Below are positions 51,794 through 61,654 of a stretch of DNA of 64,000 nucleotides, piece by piece (the stretch's first letter is position 1; each line of letters opens with the position of its first letter). Source of the DNA: Globisporangium splendens. Lineage: Eukaryota > Oomycota > Peronosporomycetes > Pythiales > Pythiaceae. The notes beneath the pieces were generated by a model. The model worked only from the letters and a program-made list of their open reading frames with translations, did no database searches and was not told the origin of the DNA. The stretch covers positions 62,001 through 126,000 of the forward strand of contig VFIW01000121.1 of the NCBI GenBank assembly GCA_006386115.1, written 5' to 3'. A program made the translations under genes and the position numbers.

Positions 51794-53437
51794 TCACAAC
51801 ACTGTCGCGATCGCTTGAAACGTGCACGCGAGGCACAACATCGAGCCGACTGTGAGGATGCCCCACGCCGTGACCTTGCGTCTGTCCGAGTTTGGCTTGC
51901 TCTGGCGAATCACGAGATACGAAACACATGGAAGCACGTACGAGATGAGGATGCCTACTGTAGACCCCATGACGTTCCACACGACCGCTACCCCAGGAAG
52001 CACAAGCGCAAGAGCGACGACGCCGATGATAATGCTAGCAGTGAGTAGAATGTGGAGAACGTTTTCACTCACGAATGGGACCGACACCTTGATAGCTCCG
52101 TGCCTCGCAGTCGGCGTCGTCAGCAGCGCAATGTCTTCTCCATTTTCAGCGCGCGAGGTGAAGGTCTTTACAAAGCTGCTCACGTACTTGGCAAGGCGAA
52201 CGGTATTCATGCGGCATGGCTGCATGATCAGCGGCATGTTGAGCATAATCGTCATAAGTAAGCCGAGCCGACCGATGTTGATGAGCGTGTCGTTGCCAGC
52301 AAAATTGTTGAGAATGTCGTCTTTCACGCCACCTGGAAGCCGGTACGCAAACAGGTATCCCATCGTGCCCACGATCATGTAGAACGCCCATGTCGAGAAC
52401 ATCGTCGAGGACACGATCTTCTTCAAACGATGGCGGGTTGGTTTGTGGAGCTCCTTGTACACGGGTAGCACATTAAAGTGGCAGAGAAACGAGATACTGA
52501 TGATCGGGAACGCAAAAATTGCGTCTGTCCAATCGGTTGGGAAGAGCTTGATCGACGTTCGTTCCGGGTTCGGGAGTAGATTCGCATCGGCGTCGCTGGA
52601 CTCCAACGACTGAACGGCACGGATCGTAATCGCAATCGCGAGTAAAAGCACGGAGAGCAGGCTGAAAATCGACGTAAACCGCAGCGCATCCATAGACCGA
52701 GCCAACAGCAGCGGCGACATGAGAGCGACGCAGATTATCGTCAACATGTTCTTTTCGCCACCAGTGATCGCACGCGCATACAAGAAATGCTCGCCCAAAG
52801 AGCCCACCAAGTCTTTCACGAGGATCACATACGCGACCATCGTGAGGAACGTGAGCATGACCAGCAACGTCACGGTGATCAAGCCAGCTTTTGGACCCAA
52901 CGCAGTGCGCACAATCTCTTCATACGTCGTCACTCCGCCACGTCGACTGCAACTCACTATCACGTACAAACTGAAATTCGACGCCGCCGAAGACACGATC
53001 ATGAACACAAACGCGAGCACGAGACCACACTTGTCAAACGCATACGGCAGCGACAGGATGCCACCGCCGATGATCGTCGACGCCAAATTGAAAATCGCCG
53101 ACGGCGCCTTCACTGTGCGTTCGGCACTGATACACACACATTTTACCCCATCGAAGCGCACAAAGTTCACAGACAAAGTACGTGTCAGCTGCTTCCGTTG
53201 TACGTCATCACTCACCCGTCTATTCGCTCGCGCACATTGAGAACGAGTGTGTGAGTGGGAAATAGAGCGTGGCTCGTACCTGTGCGGACCGGGCGAGAAG
53301 AACTCCTGGCTGCGGCGCTCGTAGCGGTACACACCGGCGTCCACGTAGGGGCCGCGGGAGGCGGGCTCCGCCTCGAAGGACGACGTCTGGCGCTGCGGCA
53401 ACAGCGGCGCCGCATTGGCGCTGGACAACGACGGCAT
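51794..53437 (-). CDS. AAAP-type amino-acid permease (SLC36/38-like), probable two exons
   Basis: The conserved core starts KAPSAIFNLASTIIGGGIL, the typical first helix and unwound GGG region of the amino acid/auxin permease family. About eleven hydrophobic segments follow to the C-terminus (ending LACTFQAIATVL). The ATG at 53437 (MPSLSSANAAP) is favoured because an initiator element lies just before it; the open frame reaches an ATG at 53581, but that would lie upstream of the predicted transcription start. A 153-nt intron at 53127-53279 (donor GTACGA, acceptor GTATCAG) keeps frame and removes a stretch unlike a transporter N-terminus, leaving about 496 residues. The family imports amino acids with protons or sodium at plasma or vacuolar membranes. 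It converges with the ABCA gene. Confidence 0.85.
   Translation of the reverse strand: MPSLSSANAAPLLPQRQTSSFEAEPASRGPYVDAGVYRYERRSQEFFSPGPHRYEPRSISHSHTRSQCARANRRVSDDVQRKQLTRTLSVNFVRFDGVKCVCISAERTVKAPSAIFNLASTIIGGGILSLPYAFDKCGLVLAFVFMIVSSAASNFSLYVIVSCSRRGGVTTYEEIVRTALGPKAGLITVTLLVMLTFLTMVAYVILVKDLVGSLGEHFLYARAITGGEKNMLTIICVALMSPLLLARSMDALRFTSIFSLLSVLLLAIAITIRAVQSLESSDADANLLPNPERTSIKLFPTDWTDAIFAFPIISISFLCHFNVLPVYKELHKPTRHRLKKIVSSTMFSTWAFYMIVGTMGYLFAYRLPGGVKDDILNNFAGNDTLINIGRLGLLMTIMLNMPLIMQPCRMNTVRLAKYVSSFVKTFTSRAENGEDIALLTTPTARHGAIKVSVPFVSENVLHILLTASIIIGVVALALVLPGVAVVWNVMGSTVGILISYVLPCVSYLVIRQSKPNSDRRKVTAWGILTVGSMLCLACTFQAIATVL
53127..53279 (-). other. Predicted in-frame intron of the permease gene
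   Basis: It starts GTACGAGCC after CCGCACAG and ends TGTGTGTATCAG. Both junctions fall in phase 2 and the length is 153 nt, so the reading frame stays open with or without splicing. A stronger-looking GTGAGT donor inside it does not keep frame with this acceptor. Confidence 0.45.
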
Positions 53438-53442
53438 CTCGC

Positions 53443-53460
53443 GGCAAATGCGGAAATGAG
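53443..53460 (-). promoter_or_regulatory. Inr/FPR element of permease gene
   Basis: On the minus strand CTCATTTCC is followed by GCATTTGCC, a near-complete oomycete initiator plus flanking element, ending only 6 bases before the ATG at 53437. It implies a leader of roughly 20 bases and decides the start codon. Confidence 0.5.
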
Positions 53461-54275
53461 AATGCGGAGTTGAACTTTTTGGACAGGGATGTCGCTTAAG
53501 TGCGTAATTGAACTTGGGAGTCGCTTCGATTAAGTGCGGATCGCGACAAGTGACTGGCGCGTTGGAAGCCAGCAGCCCCATCCCCGTCCAAACTGCCCTG
53601 TCGCAGGAGCATCCTTTTCATCAGTGCGATGACCAATCGATACTTTAACGAAATTTGTGTGTCGGTTCAGCTCTCTGGTCGAATTAGTCATCGGTTCAAA
53701 ATGCTCATGCCAATGTGACCGGTTGGAGTTGAAGCGCAACCGGCTTTCGCCGAGCGCAACTGTGCCTGCTACTAACCAATTAGTACTGCTGCAGCTGTGC
53801 CTCACACTGAGGTGGGTGAATACCGGCAAAATCCTACAAATCCCCAAATTTGCAGTGGTGAAAGACGAGCTTCTTGTGTTAGTCACATGCAGGTTATATC
53901 GGGAGAGAACCATGAGTGCTGTCAGCATGCATTTGGTCTAGTGGAAACAAAAAGCAAATAACCGGTTAAGCGACACACTCTATTTCTATGCTGAAGTGCT
54001 AGCCAACGGCGTCAAGGCACAGGAAATTGCATGAGACTGACGACATTGGAGTAGTTGTCACGTCGAAGCACCACTCGCGTCTGCCATGACATTTAAGGAG
54101 AGCGAAAATTGCATGCAGAGGCGCAAATTTAGGCAACACAAGCCTTTCTTTCATGTGGATCGCCTTTTCCACCGGTTCAAGTTCGCTTCGATGAGCTGAG
54201 CAACCGAATGTCGTACCTCCATGTGGCTTCATCGACTCACCGACATCCTTTGCTTATATCGGCGCTCTGCAACGT
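53461..54275. other. Intergenic region
   Basis: No gene is recognised; both flanking genes are on the minus strand. Confidence 0.5.
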
Positions 54276-56612
54276 TTAGCAAAACAAGCCGCCAAAGCAA
54301 CATGACCGGATACCAACCGCCGCACTCGCGTCTTGCTCGATGGCGCCGTGCGCGAGCAGGAAGTCTACGATACCCGGAATAAGGTCGGCGTTCGCGCCTT
54401 CGCGAGCGCATTCGAGGACACCGGCGCCCTGCTCACTCTGGGCATCAATGTTGGCGCCGTGGCGGATCAGTATCCGCAGTACGTCCAAGTGGCCAAATAG
54501 CGCTGCAAAGTGAAGCGGCGTCATCCCAGCCATGTCACCGTCGTCTGTTGCCAACGTCTCCACGCGCTCGTTCACGGACGCGCCATACGCCAAGAGCAAC
54601 TCGATGATCTCCGTCTGGCCAGTGGTCGCCGCCACGTGCAGAGCCGTAAGACCGGCGCTTGTTCGCTCATGCAAATCGGCGTGTCGCTCCTGCAATAAAT
54701 AGTCAGCGATCAGAGTCCGTCCGAGCCCAGCAGCGGTGTGCAGCACCGTCGTATCACGCGCCTGTAGCATCCCGTGGTTCGCTCCGATTTCGCAAAAGTA
54801 CCCGACGACATCGAGGCGGTCACTCTCGACAGCACTGATCAGCGCATCGAACCGGCAAATCCGCTGGTACTCGAGTCCGTCTGCATCGACTTCGTCGTTG
54901 GTTTCACGTTCTTGATCCTGCCTCGTCTGGTCGTTCGAGGTCACATCGTTGAGAGTACTCCAGCGCCGATTCTGCGAGTCCACAAGGTATTTCACGACAT
55001 TCAGGTGGCCGGCAGCAGCCGCAAGGGACAACGGTGTGATCTTCGGGTCCGATGGTAGCTGTCTATCAAAGTCGTGGATGAAACCATTTTCCTGAAGGTA
55101 GTGCAGCACGCGAAGCTGTCCACTTGCGGCGGCGACATACGTTGCTGTCAGCCCGTCGTGTCCTTCAGCGTACAGATCAACGCCATTCTCCATCAGCGCG
55201 TCGATCACTGGGACGGCTCCATGAACCGCAGCGATGTGCAGCGGCGTGTACCCAAAGCTGTCCTGCGCGTCAATGTCCGCGTTGTTCTCGATCAGCATTC
55301 GAGTCGCTTCTTCGTCGCCATTCTCGGCTGCAAAATGCAGGTACGTAAAGTCGCGATCTTCTGCCATCTTGAAATTGACGTCCGCTCCATTCGAGATCAG
55401 GTACTCCATGATGCTCAGGTTGCCTTTCAGCACGGCTGCGCACAGCGGCGTGACACCAAACTCGTTCGTAACATCGACCTCCAACCCTTCTTCCGAGACC
55501 AGATAGTCGAGGATCTCGAGATGGCCGTTGACGGCAGCAGTATGAATCGGAGAGCTCCGATGCTCTCTCCAGTTCGGATCCACCGCCAAGAGGTACTTTA
55601 GAACTTCTGCGTGACCAAACTCAGCGGCCGCACAAAGTGGCGTTGCGCCATCTATGGTCTCGCTCCCGACATCTGCGCCGCGACTCACGAGCAGCGTCAC
55701 CATCTGCAAATCGCCTCGAATCGCAGCTCGGTGCAGCGGCGTCGTCGCTGTTTTCTCGTCGTGCGTGTTAATATCGGCACCACCATCCAGCAGCATCTGC
55801 GCGGTCTCGATCGACCCCTGTGCCGCCGTAAAATCCAGCGGCGTGACGCCAGACTCCATCGTTGCATTCACGTCAGCACCCTTAGAAAGCAAGAGCTGCA
55901 CCATCTCGAGGTTGTCTTTCGCGCACGCAGTATGTAGCGGTCGCCAGTCGGCTTCTGTGGCTTCAGGATCAGCGCCATGATCCAGCAGAAACGCTACGAT
56001 CTCCAGATACCCTTTGCGGACCGCCCAATACAGTGCCGTGCACCCGCTTCGGTCGAGCAAATTGACCTGAATCGTGGCGCCACCTGCTAGAATCAACCGC
56101 TCGACGACCGCAAAGTGGCCGTTCTTCGCAGCGCCATGCAGCGGCGTCATACCGTTTTTCCCGCCTTGTGCATTGACATCCGCGCCGAGCGTAAGCAGCA
56201 GATCGACTACCTGGTGCTTGCCCTTTCCCGCCGCGAGTAGCAGTGCCGTCGCGCCTTTCTGGTCATCGCGCGTCTCCACGTCAACGTCGCCGCTCTTAAT
56301 AAGCTCTTCGATCTGCGCGAGGTCCCCGCGCTGCACGGCATCATGCAGCTCCGAGGCGCCCGTGACACTGGTCTCACTGAAGCGTCGGTCTCGCGCGAGG
56401 CTGCCGCGCTCCGAGGACGTGTCTTCGGGCAGGAACGCAGCCTCGATCGTCGCGCCGCCAAACGCAAAGTCGCGCGCGCTCGACGTGCGCACGAGCACGT
56501 TGCCCACGGCCGCCATCAGCGGATTCTCCGGCGCTGCTGCTGCTGCGCCGAGAGCGGCAGGCGCACTGAGCGGCGCTCCATCCAGCGCACGCACTGCGTC
56601 GTCTTTCGCCAT
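54276..56612 (-). CDS. Large ankyrin-repeat protein
   Basis: The gene encodes 778 residues from the ATG at 56612; the frame extends upstream only to a TTG. After an Ala-rich N-terminus of about 85 residues come some 17-18 ankyrin repeats over nearly the whole length (for example MTPLHGAAKNGHFAVVERLI, TPLHRAAIRGDLQMVTLLVS, YTPLHIAAVHGAVPVIDALM), broken by a polar, Gln/Asp-rich insertion near residues 560-600. The C-terminus ends RSCCFGGLFC, three cysteines that could be palmitoylated. The last five repeats are paralogous to the 247-residue protein at 41099-41842. A protein-binding scaffold is likely; partners are unknown. No intron is seen. Confidence 0.9.
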   Translation of the reverse strand: MAKDDAVRALDGAPLSAPAALGAAAAAPENPLMAAVGNVLVRTSSARDFAFGGATIEAAFLPEDTSSERGSLARDRRFSETSVTGASELHDAVQRGDLAQIEELIKSGDVDVETRDDQKGATALLLAAGKGKHQVVDLLLTLGADVNAQGGKNGMTPLHGAAKNGHFAVVERLILAGGATIQVNLLDRSGCTALYWAVRKGYLEIVAFLLDHGADPEATEADWRPLHTACAKDNLEMVQLLLSKGADVNATMESGVTPLDFTAAQGSIETAQMLLDGGADINTHDEKTATTPLHRAAIRGDLQMVTLLVSRGADVGSETIDGATPLCAAAEFGHAEVLKYLLAVDPNWREHRSSPIHTAAVNGHLEILDYLVSEEGLEVDVTNEFGVTPLCAAVLKGNLSIMEYLISNGADVNFKMAEDRDFTYLHFAAENGDEEATRMLIENNADIDAQDSFGYTPLHIAAVHGAVPVIDALMENGVDLYAEGHDGLTATYVAAASGQLRVLHYLQENGFIHDFDRQLPSDPKITPLSLAAAAGHLNVVKYLVDSQNRRWSTLNDVTSNDQTRQDQERETNDEVDADGLEYQRICRFDALISAVESDRLDVVGYFCEIGANHGMLQARDTTVLHTAAGLGRTLIADYLLQERHADLHERTSAGLTALHVAATTGQTEIIELLLAYGASVNERVETLATDDGDMAGMTPLHFAALFGHLDVLRILIRHGANIDAQSEQGAGVLECAREGANADLIPGIVDFLLAHGAIEQDASAAVGIRSCCFGGLFC

Positions 56613-56864
56613 CGCCTGCCTCGTTGATACGCTGCGCTCGTTGTCCACCACACGCACACGGAAGTCTGGGACTGGTCTCTGTGTCAATGCTCGAATGCGC
56701 CGCTGTTGTCTTCAAGGCGCGCGCTCTCGTCTGCCGCATTGGCTGCTGCTTCCTTTCCGTCGGTCGGTGGCGTCGATTAATGCAGGTGCAAACCGATGGA
56801 TTTTCCTGTTGCGGCACGAAAAAATCAGCAGCAATACCTGTAAAACTGCATACTGAATGTGTTC

Positions 56865-56975
56865 AATACATACCGGTACGATCCGGTATTGATACCATGG
56901 AATACCAGTTTAGTCCGGTTTGTACCGACTGGTCGATACAAAAATCCAGTATAGAATACCGGTGTTATCCGACAG
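56865..56975. repeat. Cluster of ACCGGTAT-type words
   Basis: Within about 110 bases there are ten variants of ATACC(G/A/C)GT or ACYGGTAT in alternating orientation (CATACCGGTACG, GATCCGGTATTG, AATACCAGTTTA, AATACCGGTGTT and others). Similar words recur near 8653, 57030 and 61822. Confidence 0.5.
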
Positions 56976-57023
56976 TGTTAAGGGTACTAATGATGAATAG
57001 AAGGCCGGCTCCTACAGCGACAT

Positions 57024-57048
57024 GTCACTACCGGTATATACCAGTGAC
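57024..57048. repeat. Inverted repeat around GGTATATACC
   Basis: The arms GTCACT and AGTGAC enclose a region with a perfect 10-bp palindrome GGTATATACC. The function is unknown. Confidence 0.5.
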
Positions 57049-59125
57049 TCTTGATTCGTCCACTGACTCCTCACACACAAACCCATCCTGACGTTGCAGC
57101 GCTGATGCAGTGCCGACGCAATGCCACGCAAAAGAGAGAGCCCACGATCGGATGTGCACAGAAAACCTAATGGGTGCGACGTTGAAGTTTTTTGGCGGAG
57201 CGTCGTTGTCGCCAGCGTCGACGCCTAATAAATGCTGCGCTGATTCAGAAAACTCATCTGTCCATTGCACCTGAGCTGACTTTTTGTTGCGATTAAAAGA
57301 GTTCTCAAGTGTTCAGTCGGCAAAGATACTGACTGACGCATCCACCATCGTTACGACAGAGCCGACTTGCTGCTGTTGCCTCCATCAAAGCAAAATTCGA
57401 AGCACTACAGCAATTTGGCTGGGTACTGGAGACCGACCGTGCGTCATTGGAGCCGAAATCATGAGTGCTTTTGAGCATGTCACTACGTGGATGCCTACGA
57501 AGGCAGCACATTCTGTGCATGTCCATTGGACATTGTGTAACAACGGCCGACTGCTGCTTTGACGCTGGCGCAAATCTCAAGTCCAAGAGTTTGAATACCA
57601 CATGAATGGGTGCAACGCGATTGCCCAAAGAGGAGGATCGGCCAATCGTGTGGCTGGGGTAAAATGCCAGTGCTGTCCAGTCTGACGGCTCAGCACCATC
57701 CAGTTTTCGACAGTCCCGAGAGCCATCAGACTGAACAAATCGGACACGCCATTGACGTCATCTACATGGAAGAAACCTTCTTTAGTACATCCAAATCAAT
57801 ATGCTGAACGTACAAAATGATAACAAAGCGCCAATTTTACTGTGATATGTGATGAAAGTGTGGCTTACATGGTGAGAGCACTCTGGCCAATGAGGATGCA
57901 AACTTGATATCCCCAACCCCATCGCACTTAATGCTAGAGGTCTCAGCAACCATAATTGTTGCACCCAGAAGGCGAAAAAATAGAACTCCACAAGCGCACT
58001 AGCTCCAGTTGCAGCACCGAAGTACGCACGTCACGGTTGTCGAATGCCCATTCACAACTTCTTCTTCTGAATTGTGTATCATTTTGATCCAGGATCTTAT
58101 TATAGAGTAGGAAGCATTGGCTTATCCTCACTGCTGCAGCTAGGAGCATTGAACGTTTCTACTTCCCCAATGAAGGGCTACATCCTCACTGTTGCAACAA
58201 ATAACTTGAGCATGGTCTAGTTGCCCAATGAGGGGTCTGCCATCCAGACATATTGGAAACAAAACTGGACCGTTGCTGGTTTCTTTTTGGTGTCATTGGC
58301 CAATCAGATGCGAGAACGACTCGTTGCGATCCGACGATATCCAGAAAAGCGAACCCATTCGCCTTTTCCCTTTCGTGCGCAAAGCGAACTTAGTGGCCCC
58401 ATCCCACCTCCTTTTCCTCTTTATCTGTGACAGCATCCAGAAAAAACGAACCTTAGTTGCTGCCAAAGTCATTGCCTCACAGTTCAACAATGAGAGCGTC
58501 GAAAAAATCTGTGTTTCATATGGCATGAACACATCTTGGGACTCGCGTAAAACGAATTCGCGAGTTGCACTTTCGGGTGGGTAGTCACCCCCATCAGTTG
58601 GCAGGTTTTAAGTTCGTGGTGACCAGACCACCGCATGCTCTCATCGCCGCCACAATAGGACGAACTGGCCCGCACCGCCCTTGATCCGATCGCAGTCATC
58701 TCGGAGACTGACAAAGGCTATCAAATGTTATCTCCTGTAAAATTTGCTACAATTTTGGTGATCACATTATAAAGGCGAGATCAAGAAAGGTGTCAACAGC
58801 GCGATAATCTTTATCATTTAATCGTGTTCAGTGCTCTGATAATGGCAAAACGTCTCACATTTGATTGATCGCTGTGTTCTCCCAGTGTCCGTACCAAACA
58901 GAACTGTCGTCTCGTGGCGTGCGAACTTACTGAGCACATTCCCCCTCCCCTTCTGCGCCACAGAAGAGAGAGAAAAAAACCACCTCGTCCTCCTTTTCTA
59001 TCCTATCTAAGTACACTCGCCCCTCAACTCCACGATCGGGTGTGCACGCCCGCATCCAGTACACAAGTTGCGCGCTCCGAGACACATCGTCGGCATCAGT
59101 ATCGGAAGTTAAGCAGAGAGTCATC

Positions 59126-61654
59126 ATGGTGCAGCTTTCCGCGGCGCTGGCGCGTGCGCGCACTCTCGTCGCGAGCTACGCGTACTGGATGGCGTGGAGC
59201 TCGGCGCTGTACATGCCGCTGTTCGCGTACCCGCTCTACTCGCGCTGGCTCAGCATCCTGCGCAACAGCGAGCTGCTGGGCGTGTCCAACATCGTCAAGG
59301 GCAGCTTCTTCGGCTTCGTGCAGGACCTCGCCATCTGCTTCCAGACGCTGCTCATCGTGCGCGTCGCGCTCGCGCTCCATGACCGCGTGCGAGCGAGCTT
59401 CGCGACGACCACGAACGGCCAGTACCTGCTCGTGGCTATGACTGAGGCGCAGAACGAGGAACACGCGACCAACTCGACCAAGATGATGGGGCTGCTCATG
59501 AAAGTGCTGCGCGGGTGTGCGCGCGTCGTCGTCGTGCTGACGCTCGTGTTCGCGTTCTTGTGGGCCACGCTCGCGGTGTTTATCGACTTTGGACTGCTCA
59601 TCACGTTCCACCCACGCCTGAACCGCGGCTTTGTCGAGATGTATTTCATGTTTGCCGACCAGTTCATGGCGTCCGTCGTGAGCCCCGAAGTGCTCACGCC
59701 GTCGATCATCGCGGGCCTCGTCTCGTACATCCTGTCGCTCGCGTGGTGGACCTACGGGTTCGCAGCCGACAAGATCGCGCTCCCGGAATTCGACATCCTC
59801 TTCTGCTTCAGGGGCCACCACAGTAGTACACGACGCACAAGCACTGGCAGCGACGCGACCAATCGCTCCCGTGCCGCTGTGCCGCCATTGCCAGGAGCTC
59901 CAGCGCAGCGCAAGCGTGAGAAAGTCGCGGACGTGAAATCGCGCGCCGGTAGCCCCATGGCGTGGGTGTTTAACGCGTTCACATCGCTGAACTTCCGGTA
60001 CGTGTTCCTCACCATCACGGTGTACGTGTCTGCGTTGCAGGCGACGATCGCGCTCGACGGCGACGGCAACGACATTTACCTCATGTCGAACGCCATGTTC
60101 TCGCTGCAGATGGAGAACTACTTGCGACCCCCAGACTCGGCACACACGATGCTCATGCCGCTCTCAACTAACCAGCACACGGAGTTCCTCGTCTCGACCA
60201 TCGGCACGAACGAAGTGTTTTCCATCGAAGGCAACGACACGCTGGCCACATACCCGTTCTGGCGCAAGACGCTCGGGTACATGGGCAAGAAGTGGTTCAA
60301 TATCGTGCCAACGGCCGCGAGCAAGAAGAAGTACAACGGAAAATTCAAGCCCGACATTATTTTCATCAACATGGAGTCGTGGCGTGCTCACGACATCGGC
60401 TGCATCGGTGGTGCCGAGTTGAAGGCTAAGTTCAACCAGACACCGTCGCCGTTCTTTGACGAATTCAGCAAGTCCGGGATCCTGTTCAAAAGCCACTACA
60501 CGCCGTCAATCCAGACGTCGCGCACGCTCATGTCGTCGCTCTTTGGCGTGATGCCGTCGTTCACGGACGGCTCGGCCGTGCGCGATATCAAGAAGCTGAA
60601 GCTGCGTATCCAGGGCATCCAGAACCTGTTGCGCGACATGCTCGGGTACGTCACGGGGTTCTGGTCGGCCGTGAGTTTCAAGTGGGAGGACTGGGACGGC
60701 TTCTTCAAGGACCACGGCATCGACTTCCGCGTTGACCAGGATAGCTTGTTGCAGTACTTGACTGAGGAGCAGAAGGCAAAGCTGACGGACGATGACCGAT
60801 TCTCCTGGGGACGTCACGACCCGATCTCGTTTGCGGCGCTGGAGAACTACCTCGAAGCGCGAGCCAAGCAGCCCGACCGAAAACCGATGTTCCTTGACGT
60901 GTACTCGATCACGAGCCACGATCCGTGGGTCGTCCCGAGCAAGTTTGTCTCGGATAATGTGTCTGCGCTGCTGACGGAGCACAACGAGCGGTACCTGAAG
61001 GCGATGAACATGGCCGATCGCGCACTGGGCAAGCTCATTACAAACCTGCGCTCGAAGGGGCTCTTGGAGAACACGATCGTGATCATCGAGGGCGACCACG
61101 GCTACGGCCGCATGGAGCACGGCGACAACCCAGATGTGATCTCGTCGTTTGTATACGAAGTGGCGACACACATCCCGTTGCTGATCCTGGCCGATGATTT
61201 CATCCCGGATTCGCAAAAGGGCACACAGGTGACCGACGTCACGTCGCAGACCGACATCCTCGCGACGATCGCTGACATGATCGGTCTTGAAGGGTTCACG
61301 CAGCACGGTGTCGGTCACTCTGCGATGCGCAAGGAGAGCGGGCGGCGCGTGGTGCTGGAGAACCCATACCACCGCGGCACCAAGGGTGTGCGTGTGGGCG
61401 ACCTCAAGTACGCGTTCTACGGCTCAGGCGCGTTCGAAGTATTTAACGTGGCGAAGGATCCGGGCGAGTACTCGCCGATCGAGAAGGGCACGGGTCCGGA
61501 GCACATGAGCAACGAGACGCGCGCGAACTTCGAGTACGCGACCAAGCTCATCGACACGTCCATGTACTTGTACAAGAGCAATGCGTTCATGCCGGAATCA
61601 GCACATGGGTCGCCGTCCTTGACACAGCAGCCAGAGAAAGAGAGACGCCCATAG
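59126..61654 (+). CDS. Five-helix membrane protein with LTA-synthase/sulfatase-type catalytic domain
   Basis: The gene encodes 842 residues from the ATG at 59126; the frame extends upstream only to a GTG. Five hydrophobic segments lie at about 12-37, 60-85, 130-157, 180-215 and 293-313, followed by an outward-facing catalytic domain from about 408. The domain has the metal-site Glu in FINMESW (E417), a candidate Thr nucleophile in SIQTSRTL (T464), the Asp-His pair of EGDHGYG (D657, H658) and a sulfatase-like C-terminal motif FNVAKDPGEYSP. This is the layout of bacterial lipoteichoic acid synthase and phosphoglycerol transferases. A Thr rather than Cys/Ser suggests transfer of a phospho-group from a lipid rather than sulfate hydrolysis. 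The substrate in this organism is unknown. No intron is seen. Confidence 0.88.
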   Translation: MVQLSAALARARTLVASYAYWMAWSSALYMPLFAYPLYSRWLSILRNSELLGVSNIVKGSFFGFVQDLAICFQTLLIVRVALALHDRVRASFATTTNGQYLLVAMTEAQNEEHATNSTKMMGLLMKVLRGCARVVVVLTLVFAFLWATLAVFIDFGLLITFHPRLNRGFVEMYFMFADQFMASVVSPEVLTPSIIAGLVSYILSLAWWTYGFAADKIALPEFDILFCFRGHHSSTRRTSTGSDATNRSRAAVPPLPGAPAQRKREKVADVKSRAGSPMAWVFNAFTSLNFRYVFLTITVYVSALQATIALDGDGNDIYLMSNAMFSLQMENYLRPPDSAHTMLMPLSTNQHTEFLVSTIGTNEVFSIEGNDTLATYPFWRKTLGYMGKKWFNIVPTAASKKKYNGKFKPDIIFINMESWRAHDIGCIGGAELKAKFNQTPSPFFDEFSKSGILFKSHYTPSIQTSRTLMSSLFGVMPSFTDGSAVRDIKKLKLRIQGIQNLLRDMLGYVTGFWSAVSFKWEDWDGFFKDHGIDFRVDQDSLLQYLTEEQKAKLTDDDRFSWGRHDPISFAALENYLEARAKQPDRKPMFLDVYSITSHDPWVVPSKFVSDNVSALLTEHNERYLKAMNMADRALGKLITNLRSKGLLENTIVIIEGDHGYGRMEHGDNPDVISSFVYEVATHIPLLILADDFIPDSQKGTQVTDVTSQTDILATIADMIGLEGFTQHGVGHSAMRKESGRRVVLENPYHRGTKGVRVGDLKYAFYGSGAFEVFNVAKDPGEYSPIEKGTGPEHMSNETRANFEYATKLIDTSMYLYKSNAFMPESAHGSPSLTQQPEKERRP

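Larger units (their letters stand above)
56613..59125. other. Intergenic region with ACCGGTAT cluster
   Basis: About 2.5 kb without a recognisable gene. It holds the ankyrin promoter, a cluster of ACCGGTAT-like words (56865-56975) and a hairpin at 57024-57048. Open frames at 57300-57800 and 58220-58580 show no family signature. Near 58965 is GAGAGAGAAAAAAACC, upstream of the sulfatase-like gene. Confidence 0.5.

Noticed and set aside
53438..53581. 48-residue N-terminal extension of the permease from the ATG at 53581
   Set aside because: The initiator/flanking element at 53443-53460 lies inside it, so the mRNA probably begins downstream of this ATG. The choice would change if 5' ends map further upstream.
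56613..56687. 25-residue N-terminal extension of the large ankyrin protein
   Set aside because: It starts at TTG; the ATG at 56612 is the first Met in the frame.
59042..59125. 28-residue N-terminal extension of the sulfatase-like protein
   Set aside because: It starts at GTG; the ATG at 59126 directly precedes the first hydrophobic segment.
59096..60145. 349-residue minus-strand open frame opposite the sulfatase-like gene
   Set aside because: Composition is Arg/His/Glu-rich without a family signature; the plus-strand gene explains the openness.
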